Of a stretch of 62,697 nucleotides of DNA, positions 1-8,637 are shown piece by piece. A program made the translations under genes and the position numbers. The notes below the pieces were generated by a model. That model was given only the letters and a program-made list of their open reading frames with translations. It searched no databases and was not told where the DNA came from. Source of the DNA: JBBQZU01 sp038207425 (lineage in GTDB: Bacteria; Bacteroidota; Bacteroidia; Flavobacteriales_D; Cryomorphaceae); contig JBBQZU010000020.1 in NCBI GenBank assembly GCA_038207425.1, positions 1 through 62,697 on the forward strand, read 5' to 3'. Position 1 is the stretch's first letter, and the number at the start of each line of letters is the position of its first letter.

Positions 1-1022
1 ATTCTACGATAAGCCGCACGCGCCAACTCTATGGGGAAGAAGTATTTCTGGGGCTCTTCCGCAAAGTGCTAGCCATGTGCGTGCACAAGGGCATGGTGCG
101 CGGCCGTCGCCAGGCCATCGACTCAGCTTTTGTAAAAGCCAATGCCTCCCTGGACAGTCTGCTGGAAAAGGAAGTATACGACGATGCAGAAGCCTACGCC
201 GACGAACTCAATGAAGGCTCGGAATACAAAGTAAGTACCTCCCGAAAGAAGCGGGTGGAAAGCCACCACGAATGGAAAAAAGAAGCCTACAAAACTATGC
301 CCGGCCACGGCAAGAAAGACGAAGGCAAAACCGACGAACTGGGCAATGAAATTCGTCCCCGATATCTGAGCAATCATACCCACTACAGCCCTACGGACCC
401 TGATGCGCGCATCGCTGTAAAACCCGGAAAGGCGCGCCAGATGAACTACTACGGCCAACTCGCCGTAGACGATGCCCACCACGTGATCACCGGCGCCATA
501 GCCGACCATGCCGATAAGCGGGACAGTCAGTGCCTTGCCGCCATTGCCAGCCAAACGAAAGTGAATCTTGCACTCAACGAAATAACCATAGACCAGATAG
601 CAGCCGATGCCGGCTACAGCAGTGCAGAAGCCTTGCGTTACTGCAAGAACAATCGCATCGATGCCTACATACCCAACTTCGGCCAGTACAAGCCCACCCG
701 TGAAGGATTTATTTACAACAAGGAACCAGACCAATACGAATGCCAGCGCGGCAACCGCGCCATACTGCCTTTCAAGAAAATAGCACGCGGTCACGACAAC
801 TACGAAATGAAGGTATACCGCAGCAGCAATAAGTATTGCAAGCATTGTCCGCTGCGCTCCACCTGCATAGGCAAAAGCGATTTTAAGGTCATTACCGAAA
901 GCACCGAAAATCCGATTTTTGGTACCTTTCAGCCCCACCTGCACCCAATTTTCATCAATGTGCCTGCGCCGGATAAACTTCGCGGTTCTGCCACCTGGAA
1001 ATTATTTAATGCATCAATTTAG
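1..1022 (+). pseudogene. IS1182-family transposase, partial (5' cut by window, 3' end abnormal)
   Basis: The frame is open from the left edge (codons begin at base 3), so the N-terminus lies outside the window. The text AIDSAFVKANAS near bases 115-150 and QLAVDDAHHVITGAIADHADKRDS near 450-530 match the first two catalytic aspartate regions of IS1182-type DDE transposases. The CKHCPLRSTCIG zinc-knuckle-like block at about 835-880 is also typical. After KSDFK (about base 890) the protein no longer resembles the family and stops within 45 residues, so the C-terminal segment carrying the third acidic residue is missing. The sequence shows a truncated or rearranged copy that is probably inactive. 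No terminal inverted repeat could be identified. Confidence 0.8.
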
Positions 1023-1231
1023 ACCATCATGGCATTTATTACCCAAATAATCAGATATTCTGGAAATTATTTGCTGAGTATACTACCAACAGTTCACCCC
1101 TCCATTTATCATTCATCACCCTCTCGTGCAGTTGAATTTTATAAATAGTAAATGCAGATGTATAAAGAAATTATACCAGCCTATACTGACTTTTGTACCG
1201 CAATACTGTTGTTGCAACAAAACATACAATT

Positions 1232-1417
1232 ATGAACACTACAGAATTAAAAGGAAATTGGAATGAGCAGAAAGGAAAACTCAAACAGAAATTTTCAACT
1301 CTTACAGACAACGATCTCATGTTTGCAGAAGGAAAGAAAGACGAAATGCTCGGAAAACTGCAAATAAAACTTGGTAAATCAAAAGAAGAATTGCATAAAA
1401 TTCTGAATGATCTTTGA
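1232..1417 (+). CDS. CsbD family stress-response protein
   Basis: This 61-residue, highly charged protein starts MNTTELKGNWNEQKGKLKQKF and contains the CsbD signature (K-G-N-W-x-x-x-K-G-K-L, later EGKKDEMLGKLQ). CsbD-like proteins are small, probably bundle-forming cytoplasmic proteins induced by general stress in many bacteria; the molecular role is unknown. I chose the ATG at 1232 because the family motif begins right after it; an upstream GTG/TTG extension would add 13 unrelated residues. The gene stands alone between the transposase remnant and a gene-poor stretch. Family call secure, function inferred from family only. Confidence 0.85.
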   Translation: MNTTELKGNWNEQKGKLKQKFSTLTDNDLMFAEGKKDEMLGKLQIKLGKSKEELHKILNDL

Positions 1418-1648
1418 TCCTATACCCAATGCTGTGTCAGGCTAAGCGTCTGGTACCGCATTGGTTTCTTATGGGCTATATCAAGAGGCGAGAGCCAACA
1501 GCGCTACGAAAAAATTTATACTGCAATAAATAACCATTTCACCGGCTTATATTGAAATACGGGCCACTATTATCAAAACAGGTTCAAACGATAGTTTTTC
1601 GGAATGTGTCGGCATACGTAGGCTTCAGTCCCCATTAGCTGCAACCCG

Positions 1649-1680
1649 CCTATCACAATACCAGCCTATCACAATGCCAG
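1649..1680. repeat. Tandem 16-bp duplication (two units, one mismatch)
   Basis: CCTATCACAATACCAG at 1649-1664 is followed directly by CCTATCACAATGCCAG at 1665-1680. The two units differ at one base. It lies in non-coding DNA and looks like a simple slippage duplication. Confidence 0.8.
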
Positions 1681-1951
1681 ACAAAGAAATTGATCACGCA
1701 TGCATACAGATTTCGGCTTTTCGATTAGTCGGAGAGTTGTAGTGCCCTCTTCAGGATGCCCCGGTATTTTTTCTGCATTAGCATTGCTTCCGTTTTGTCT
1801 TTTGACTACAATTGAATATGCTATCGATGATTTGGAAATATTCGACTTTGGTAAAACGAATCCAGGGCAACCATAACCTCAACGATACCGATATTCAAAC
1901 CTTGAGCATTAATTGTTTTGTTTAGCGCCTTCCCTTGGCATTAAATCCCAT

Positions 1952-1981
1952 AAAAAAGGTGACCCATTTCCGGGCCACCTC
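1952..1981 (-). terminator. Rho-independent terminator of katG
   Basis: Read on the minus strand, AGGTGGCCC, a short loop and GGGTCACCT form a 9-bp stem (one G-T pair) followed by a run of six T. It starts about 30 bp after the katG stop codon, as expected for its terminator. Confidence 0.85.
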
Positions 1982-2009
1982 TTCTATTTACAAATCATTA
2001 AATGAGCGC

Positions 2010-4247
2010 TCACGCTAGGTCAAACCTGTCGATGTTCATCACTTTATTCCATGCCGCTACAAAGTCCTTCACAAACTTCTTTTGCGAGTCGGCACAAGCA
2101 TACACCTCAGCTAGGGCGCGCAACTCTGAGTTCGATCCAAAAATAAGGTCTACACGTGTTGCGGTCCATTTCATTTCGCCCGTATTGCGATCGCTGCCTG
2201 CGAAAGCATGGCTGCCGCTGTCGAAGGCTTTCCAGGTGGTACCCATGTCGAGTAAATTCCTGAAATAATCGTTCGTGAGTGAACCGGGATTTTTGGTAAA
2301 AGCCCCATGCTTCGACCCATCGTAATTGGCGCCGAGCGCGCGCATACCGCCAATGAGCACCGTCATTTCAGGTGCGGTGAGGGTAAGCAGTTGGGCTTTG
2401 TCAACCAGCATTTCTTCAGCCGATGCTGAATGTTTGGGTTTGTAATAATTTCTAAACCCATCAGCAGCAGGCTCCAGAGCAGCAAACGATTCTGCATCGG
2501 TTTGCGCCTGCGAAGCATCAGCCCTGCCAGGAGTGAACGGCACTTTCACTTCTGCTCCGGCATCTTTGGCAGCTTTCTCAATCGCTGCGCAACCGCCAAG
2601 CACAATCAGGTCGGCCAGCGAAACTTGCTTTCCGCCGCTCTGCGAGCCGTTGAATTCTTTCTGAACTCTCTCGAGTATTTCGAGTACTTTCGATAGTTGA
2701 GCAGGATTATTCACCTCCCAATATTTCTGCGGCGACAGGCGCACCCGGGCACCATTTGCGCCACCGCGCTTATCGCTGCCGCGGAATGTGGAAGCTGAAG
2801 CCCAAGCGGTAGCTACAAGCTCAGAAACGGTAAGGCCTAAAGCAAGAATTTTTCCTTTGAGCGTTGCGGTATCCTGTTGGTCAATCAATGTATGCAAAAC
2901 GGCAGGAAGCGGGTCTTGCCAAATCAGAACTTCCGATGGAACTTCCGGCCCCAGATAGCGGGCTATAGGGCCCATATCGCGGTGTGTGAGTTTGTACCAT
3001 GCACGTGCGAAGGCATCAGCAAACTGATCGGGGTTTTCATGAAATCTCCTTGAAATCTTTTCATAAGCCGGGTCAACCTTTAGAGCGATGTCGGTGGTGA
3101 GCATTACGGGCGCATGGCGCATTGCAGGGTCATGGGCATCAGGCACAGAGCCGGCACCCATACCGTGCTTTGGAATCCATTGGTGTGCGCCGGCAGGGCT
3201 CTTGGTAAGCTCCCAATCATAGCCAAAAAGGTTCCAGAAGTAATTATTGCTCCACTTGGTGGGTGTGGTGGTCCACGCTCCTTCAAGTCCGCTCGTTATG
3301 GTATGCCCGCCATTACCTGCGCCGAATGTATTCTTCCAGCCCATGCTTTGCTCTTCGATACCTGCGGCAGAGGGTTCGGCTGCGATGTATTTGCCAGGAT
3401 CAGCAGCGCCGTGGGTTTTGCCGAAGGTATGCCCGCCGGCAATGAGCGCTACGGTCTCTTCGTCATTCATCGCCATTCGGCCAAATGTTTCGCGTATATC
3501 GCGGGCAGACGCGAGCGGGTCAGGATGTCCGTTAGGCCCTTCAGGATTTACATAAATCAAACCCATCTGCACAGCACCAAGAGGATTCTCCAACTCACGA
3601 TCGCCGGTATAGCGCTTATCGCCAAGCCACTCACCTTCTGAACCCCAGTAAATATCTTCAGCAGGCTCCCACACATCGGCGCGCCCACCTCCAAAGCCGA
3701 AGGTTTTGAAGCCCATAGACTCCAGAGCGCAATTGCCGGCGAGAATCATAAGGTCAGCCCATGAAAGTTTTCTTCCATATTTCTGCTTTATTGGCCACAG
3801 CAGCAGACGCGCTTTGTCGAGGTTGGCATTGTCGGGCCAACTATTTAGCGGAGCAAATCGCTGTGTACCCATGCCTCCCCCACCGCGCCCGTCGGCTATT
3901 CGGTAGGTACCGGCGCTATGCCATGCCATTCGGATGAAGAATGGTCCGTAGTGACCATAATCGGCCGGCCACCAGTCTTGCGAATTGGTCATCAAATCAT
4001 ACAAGTCTTGCTTCACGGCTTTCAGGTCGAGGCTCTTAAACTCTTCGGCATAATTAAAGTCGTCGCCCATGGGGTCAGACAATGCTGAATGCTGGCGCAG
4101 AATATTCAGATTGAGCATGTTTGGCCACCAGTCACGGTTTCGGGTGCCGGCACCGGCGCTTTTCTTTACTGAGCCGCCGCTAAAAGGGCACTTGCTCTCA
4201 CCGTTCACATCATATGATGCAGAACCGGAATGTGTTTGATTTTCCAT
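2010..4247 (-). CDS. katG: Catalase-peroxidase KatG
   Basis: This 745-residue cytosolic haem enzyme dismutates H2O2 and also acts as a peroxidase. The distal catalytic triad is visible as Arg106, Trp109 and His110 in FFIRMAWHSAGTYR. The Tyr of GLIYVNPEGPNG and the Met of TFGRMAMND are the partners of the Trp in the family's Met-Tyr-Trp crosslink, and the proximal haem His lies in ALIAGGHTFGKTHGA. Length and the two-domain build are normal for the family; there is no signal peptide. The gene is monocistronic, with a strong terminator behind it and an OxyR-like palindrome about 80 bp upstream, so induction by peroxide is likely. No oxyR or furA-like regulator is adjacent. Confidence 0.97.
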   Translation of the reverse strand: MENQTHSGSASYDVNGESKCPFSGGSVKKSAGAGTRNRDWWPNMLNLNILRQHSALSDPMGDDFNYAEEFKSLDLKAVKQDLYDLMTNSQDWWPADYGHYGPFFIRMAWHSAGTYRIADGRGGGGMGTQRFAPLNSWPDNANLDKARLLLWPIKQKYGRKLSWADLMILAGNCALESMGFKTFGFGGGRADVWEPAEDIYWGSEGEWLGDKRYTGDRELENPLGAVQMGLIYVNPEGPNGHPDPLASARDIRETFGRMAMNDEETVALIAGGHTFGKTHGAADPGKYIAAEPSAAGIEEQSMGWKNTFGAGNGGHTITSGLEGAWTTTPTKWSNNYFWNLFGYDWELTKSPAGAHQWIPKHGMGAGSVPDAHDPAMRHAPVMLTTDIALKVDPAYEKISRRFHENPDQFADAFARAWYKLTHRDMGPIARYLGPEVPSEVLIWQDPLPAVLHTLIDQQDTATLKGKILALGLTVSELVATAWASASTFRGSDKRGGANGARVRLSPQKYWEVNNPAQLSKVLEILERVQKEFNGSQSGGKQVSLADLIVLGGCAAIEKAAKDAGAEVKVPFTPGRADASQAQTDAESFAALEPAADGFRNYYKPKHSASAEEMLVDKAQLLTLTAPEMTVLIGGMRALGANYDGSKHGAFTKNPGSLTNDYFRNLLDMGTTWKAFDSGSHAFAGSDRNTGEMKWTATRVDLIFGSNSELRALAEVYACADSQKKFVKDFVAAWNKVMNIDRFDLA

Positions 4248-4328
4248 CTATCGTTTTTAAAAAGGATTCAAGGCGTTAAAACTACTACAAACATCACAAT
4301 GCCTGTAATTTTAATGATTTATGCAAGC

Positions 4329-4343
4329 ATAGATAAAACTTAT
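4329..4343 (-). promoter_or_regulatory. OxyR-like operator upstream of katG
   Basis: ATAGATAAAACTTAT matches the OxyR motif ATAGnTnnnAnCTAT at 9 of 10 defined positions. It sits inside a wider inverted repeat (GCAAGCATA at 4323-4331, TATGCTTTGC at 4341-4350) 82 bp upstream of the katG start. A weak TAnnTTTG-like box (GATGTTTG on the minus strand, about 4280-4290) lies between it and the gene, which would place the site in an activator position. Confidence 0.55.
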
Positions 4344-4497
4344 GCTTTGCGTGAATAAATCTTTGATTGATTAAAACCAACATCTCCGAAAGGAAGGAAA
4401 CCCACAACCAAAGAGCCTGTAGGGTAAAAACCCAAAAGCAAGGATCAATAAAACCAAATCTTAATCTGCCGATTCGCTTTTATTTTAAAACCTTAAA

Positions 4498-5608
4498 CTA
4501 TGTAAAAATCATTGTGAACAGTTAAACTGTAAAGAGCAACAACAATACAATTCCCTGCACTATGCTGGTTTTGCCCTTGCTTAGTGAGGGTATAATTACA
4601 AATAGCGAAAGCAGGAAGATCACCATCGATTCGGTGCCAATACCCGAGGCCATCGGCGTGCCGGTAGAAATGGCAAAAATAGCTACCATAGGAATGGCCA
4701 AACCAATACATACAATTGCAGAGCCCAGCGAGAGATTTTAACTACGCTGTATCTCATTTTTGGCGGCAGCCCTTACCGCTAAAATACCCTCAGGCAATAG
4801 AGCACCACGCAAGCTGTAATAATACCCGAAAGCGCCACTGGCGCACCAATATGTGCAATAAATGAATTCAAATCGGGCGCCATTGAATCAGCCAGCATTA
4901 CCGCGGCAACAAGACTCCGATGCAAGATTACAGAGCTTGCAATTACAGATTTGCGTGCCGGCTTCGCTACTTGGTCATCGAGCACATCTTTGGCAAGATA
5001 ATGCGCCTTGTGTTTGAAATTTTGTACAAACAAAAAGCTGCCATAGAGAATAAGGCTCACAAATGCCATAAATATCAATTGCCTGTCGGAATATTAAGCA
5101 CCGTGAACCGCTTGCGTAAAATTGTTCAAAATCAAGGAAAGCACCGATATAGCCACAAACACTATAAGCGCTGAATTAGCTCCCTGCGATGAAAATTTAG
5201 GCTCATGAATTTAATGCCGCCAATAAGCAGTGTAAGCCCAGTCATACCGGTGAGAATAATCATCACGGCTGCAAATACGGTATGGCGGGCAAGTACTGCC
5301 ACATCGTCGCCACCACTGAATATTATTGAAATGATAATCGATACTTCTATGGTGGTAACAGATAGGGCAAGAACCAATGAGCCAAATGGTTCGCCTATCC
5401 TTCTGGCAAGAATATCGGCGTGATAAACAGCGCTAAAAACTGAAACAAAAATAAATACCAGCGAAGACAATAGCCGTATCGTGGAATGATTGGAATGACG
5501 GCTGGCAATTATGGCGAATGCACTAACCGGGATTAGGATTTGCTTTAGCAGACTGTATACCGATGGGTTTTCTTTTGATATTTTTACCATAAAAATCATA
5601 TGGTGCAA
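4498..5608 (-). pseudogene. Ca2+/H+ antiporter (ChaA/CaCA family), decayed
   Basis: The pieces reassemble into one antiporter of about 365 residues. The N-terminal part (5608-5200) includes GEPFGSLVLALSVTTIEVSIIISII, the acidic helix typical of ChaA. After a frameshift in a T run near 5200 it continues as ALIVFVAISVLSLIL, meets an in-frame TAA just before YSDRQLIF, and then runs to GAPVALSGIITACVVL near 4810. A second frameshift near 4800 leads to LPEGILAVRAAAKNEIQRS, another TAA, then NLSLGSAIVCIGL to LLLFTV, a third TAA, and LFTMIFT. With two frameshifts and three stops it cannot make a functional membrane protein. It lies divergently behind katG's upstream region. Confidence 0.88.
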
Positions 5609-5798
5609 AACCCTTAAAGCCCGCGCGGTTTTTCAGATTCTTCAAATGTAAATGTTTCGATATAATGACCGGAATAATCTACCGAACATTTGGAATTACA
5701 GGTCTGCATAGCGTACTTGGGGAATTTTGTAAGCCATAAAATGGCCCGCCTCAATTTTAATCTATCTTCGTGATGGATAATATACTGCCTAAAACCGT

Positions 5799-7649
5799 AT
5801 GGGGAATACTGATAAGCCGAAAAGGCGCATTGCTCATGGAAAGTTCTTACTTGGCCTGCTGGTTGTTACCTTCATAGTTGTTGCTTTTCTGGTATACCGC
5901 AATATCAATTTAATCATTACACGGGCTTTAAAAGAAAATTTTGAAGCCAGCATCATTTCAGAAGTGTATGAATTGAAGTTTGAAAATGTGCGTGTAAACC
6001 TTGCCGAAGGATTCATAAAAGTGAATGATGTTTCGATAAGGCCAAAAGAAAATCCAGAGAATGAGTATCCTTACATCAATAGCACAATCACCCTGACTAC
6101 AAATGAAATATCACTTGGAAAGGTAAAAATCTTTGAACTGATCATAAATAAAAAATTAATACTCGAGCACATCTTCATATCCAGACCCCATGTAACCCTT
6201 GCGCTGAATGGGAAGCGAAATATATTCATACCCTATGTAGACGCTACTGCCACTGATACTGAGTCACATGGCTTGGCAAAATTAGATATCAGGTCATTCG
6301 CCCTGCGCGAATTTAAATTGATCGATGCATCTGTAAAACGCACCAACAGCTTTGAAAAAAGCAATATACAGGTTGAGAAATTTAATATTTCACTTACAGA
6401 TTTGTACATAGAGGAGCTACCCGCCGAATATCTCTTTTTAATCAATAAAGTAGCCGTAAGTCTCACGGGTTTAGAAGTCTCGTTGCAAGAAGGTACGGTG
6501 AGCTATCTGAGCCTTGACAGCTACAAAATGGGCATAGATTCCCTTTCGGTAAAAGCCAATATTGACACCCTTACCTATGCATTCAGCGATTTCGACCAGC
6601 AGCTTTCTGATCTTGATATTCAATCAGAAGACAGTCTGTTTCATATTACCCTTGAAGCGTTTGATTTAAAATACAGCGATAGCAGTATTAAACTCAATAA
6701 GCTAAATATTTCACCAAATGTGAGCCAAGCCACCATCCAGAAAAAATTCAAATACCAGCATCTCGCATTCTCAGGGCATGTGGGCTCTCTAGAAATGAAA
6801 GGTATTGACTTTGATGCAATGATTTACCAGAACAAATTGCTCATTGATGAGATTGCCATAGACTCAGCACACGCTACCATTTTTAAGGATAAAACCAAGC
6901 CCATAGATCTTGCAAGAAAACCACCATACATAGGTCAGTTGGTTGCACGTATAAAAACACCGGTTCACATTAAAAAAACTATAATTTCTCGTGCCCATTT
7001 AAACAGTTCAGAGAAAAAGAAAAACGGAGAAACAGCCAAAATAGTAATAACGAATGGACAAGTTACCCTCGATAATTTCACCAACCTGATACCCAATAGC
7101 GCTCTCTTGTTGAACGCAAGCGCTTATATAGAAGGCAAAGCAAAGGCTCATTTGCATATTGCATACTCCTACGACCGCCCCGAAATTAAATTTCATGGAT
7201 CAGTAGCCGAGTTCAATCTTCCTGACCTCAATCGCTTACTGATGTCACACACACCTGCGAGTGTATCTACAGGCGTTTGCGACAAAATTACATTCAGCGG
7301 CGCTGCATCTGAAACCGCAGCGACGGGAAGTTTCGAATTTCTGTACCACGATCTATCCATAGACTTAAAACTTCATGAAAAAGCCCAATGGAAAAGTTCC
7401 GTGCTCTCTTTCGCATGGAATACCATCTTGAACACCAATAATCCACCTTCATCAAAAGTGCCTTCGCGCAAAGTTCAATTCCATATAGAACGGAATATGA
7501 ATAAAGGATTTTTAAACGTGCTCATCAGATCAGTCCTGGATGGCTTGAAAAAAACCATGGTGATGGACAAGGAAAACAAAGCAGCATACAAGGAAGAAAA
7601 GAAACAATCAAAAAAAGATGCTAAAAGTTCTGCCAAAGAACAGAAGTAG
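5799..7649 (+). CDS. AsmA-like membrane-anchored protein of unknown function
   Basis: This 616-residue protein has a short basic N-terminus and one transmembrane helix at about residues 15-36 (LLGLLVVTFIVVAFLVY). It is followed by a long beta-rich region with repeated short strands, such as NVRVNLAEGFIKVNDVSI and ITLTTNEISLGKVKIFELI, and ends in a lysine-rich tail. Anchored beta-rich proteins with this layout belong to the AsmA/DUF748-like superfamily, linked in other bacteria to lipid traffic across the envelope; the membership here is my inference from architecture. A methyltransferase gene begins 10 bp downstream, so the two may be cotranscribed. Confidence 0.55.
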   Translation: MGNTDKPKRRIAHGKFLLGLLVVTFIVVAFLVYRNINLIITRALKENFEASIISEVYELKFENVRVNLAEGFIKVNDVSIRPKENPENEYPYINSTITLTTNEISLGKVKIFELIINKKLILEHIFISRPHVTLALNGKRNIFIPYVDATATDTESHGLAKLDIRSFALREFKLIDASVKRTNSFEKSNIQVEKFNISLTDLYIEELPAEYLFLINKVAVSLTGLEVSLQEGTVSYLSLDSYKMGIDSLSVKANIDTLTYAFSDFDQQLSDLDIQSEDSLFHITLEAFDLKYSDSSIKLNKLNISPNVSQATIQKKFKYQHLAFSGHVGSLEMKGIDFDAMIYQNKLLIDEIAIDSAHATIFKDKTKPIDLARKPPYIGQLVARIKTPVHIKKTIISRAHLNSSEKKKNGETAKIVITNGQVTLDNFTNLIPNSALLLNASAYIEGKAKAHLHIAYSYDRPEIKFHGSVAEFNLPDLNRLLMSHTPASVSTGVCDKITFSGAASETAATGSFEFLYHDLSIDLKLHEKAQWKSSVLSFAWNTILNTNNPPSSKVPSRKVQFHIERNMNKGFLNVLIRSVLDGLKKTMVMDKENKAAYKEEKKQSKKDAKSSAKEQK

Positions 7650-7659
7650 AAATAATAAT

Positions 7660-8460
7660 ATGGAGAATTACCAGCAACTGAACAGAGAAAACTGGAATGC
7701 CCGAACTGAGGCGCATTACGATTCGGAATTTTATGATGTGAAAGGTTTTCTCGACGGAAACACCTCGCTCAAAGAACCTGAACTGAGCCTTCTCGGCGAT
7801 ATAAACGGCCTAAGCCTGCTGCACCTGCAATGCCATTTCGGGCAGGATACACTCTCACTTGCACGAATGGGCGCTGCGGTTACCGGCACTGACCTCTCAA
7901 ACAATGCCATTCACAAAGCACATGAATTGGCCGCCAAAGCAGGAATAGAGGCGCATTTCGTATGTTGCGATTTATATGATCTTCCTTTGCACCTCAAAGG
8001 TTCTTTTGATGTGGTATTTACGAGCTATGGTACAATAGGCTGGCTGCCCGACCTTGACCGCTGGGCTGCCGTTATCACTCATTTTCTGAAACCCGGAGGT
8101 AAATTCATCATGGCCGATTTTCATCCGGTGGTTTGGATGTGGGACGACGATTTTCGTGAAATAGCATACAATTATTTTAATACTGGACCAATTGTAGAAA
8201 ACAGCAACGGCACCTACACCGACCGTGATGCACCCATACGGGGCACCACAGTGGGCTGGAACCACAGCACCGGCGAGTTGCTGAACGCACTTACTTCAAA
8301 TGGTCTCAGCATAAAGATTTTTAATGAATACAACTACTCCCCCTACAACTGTTTCGCTAGGATGATAGAATTTGAAAAGGGTAAATTCAGGCTCGAACCT
8401 TTTGGCGATAAGCTGCCGATCGTATACGCTTTGCACGCTTTGAAGAACACGCAGCGATAA
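7660..8460 (+). CDS. Class I SAM-dependent methyltransferase
   Basis: The protein has 266 residues. The Rossmann-fold SAM site is visible as motif I (LSLLHLQCHFGQDTLSLARMGAAVTGTDLS, about residues 48-77), followed by the acidic loop and motif IV (FDVVFTSYGTIGWLPDL). This resembles the Methyltransf_25/ubiE-like group; the substrate cannot be told. The start at 7660 (MENYQQLNREN) was chosen because it follows the stop of the preceding gene by 10 bp and begins the usual N-terminal helix; a longer in-frame start at 7618 would overlap the previous gene. Confidence 0.85.
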   Translation: MENYQQLNRENWNARTEAHYDSEFYDVKGFLDGNTSLKEPELSLLGDINGLSLLHLQCHFGQDTLSLARMGAAVTGTDLSNNAIHKAHELAAKAGIEAHFVCCDLYDLPLHLKGSFDVVFTSYGTIGWLPDLDRWAAVITHFLKPGGKFIMADFHPVVWMWDDDFREIAYNYFNTGPIVENSNGTYTDRDAPIRGTTVGWNHSTGELLNALTSNGLSIKIFNEYNYSPYNCFARMIEFEKGKFRLEPFGDKLPIVYALHALKNTQR

Positions 8461-8585
8461 GCTGACAGAATAGAATAATGGCATCGCTGCACAAAAAGAG
8501 CTACCAAGGTATTTGATCTGCTCCAAAAAACAGCGCATAGCAGTTCAAGTTTATATATGATTTGATAAGGTACGGCACTGCATAC

Positions 8586-8619
8586 TTTGCTGGTTACATA
8601 TGATGCTTTCATATATTTG
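8586..8619 (+). promoter_or_regulatory. Bacteroidota-type promoter (TTTG-22-TATATTTG)
   Basis: A -33 element TTTG at 8586-8589 and an exact TAnnTTTG -7 element TATATTTG at 8612-8619 are separated by 22 bp. This matches the sigma-ABfr promoter consensus. The T9SS gene starts 19 bp after the -7 element. Confidence 0.75.
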
Positions 8620-8637
8620 CCGTGCGAAAACACTACC

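Larger units (their letters stand above)
1418..2009. other. 592-bp stretch without a convincing gene
   Basis: No intact coding sequence is seen here. The stretch holds a 16-bp tandem duplication at 1649-1680 and the minus-strand terminator of katG at 1952-1981. Minus-strand frames around 1700-1930 read in protein-like pieces but are broken by stops; I could not assign them to a family. Confidence 0.6.

Noticed and set aside
123..944. 273-codon minus-strand frame over the transposase
   Set aside because: It is the mirror of a clear transposase frame, with composition typical of antisense reading and no recognisable motif.
3114..3641. 175-codon plus-strand frame over katG
   Set aside because: Antisense shadow of katG; no signal, motif or start context.
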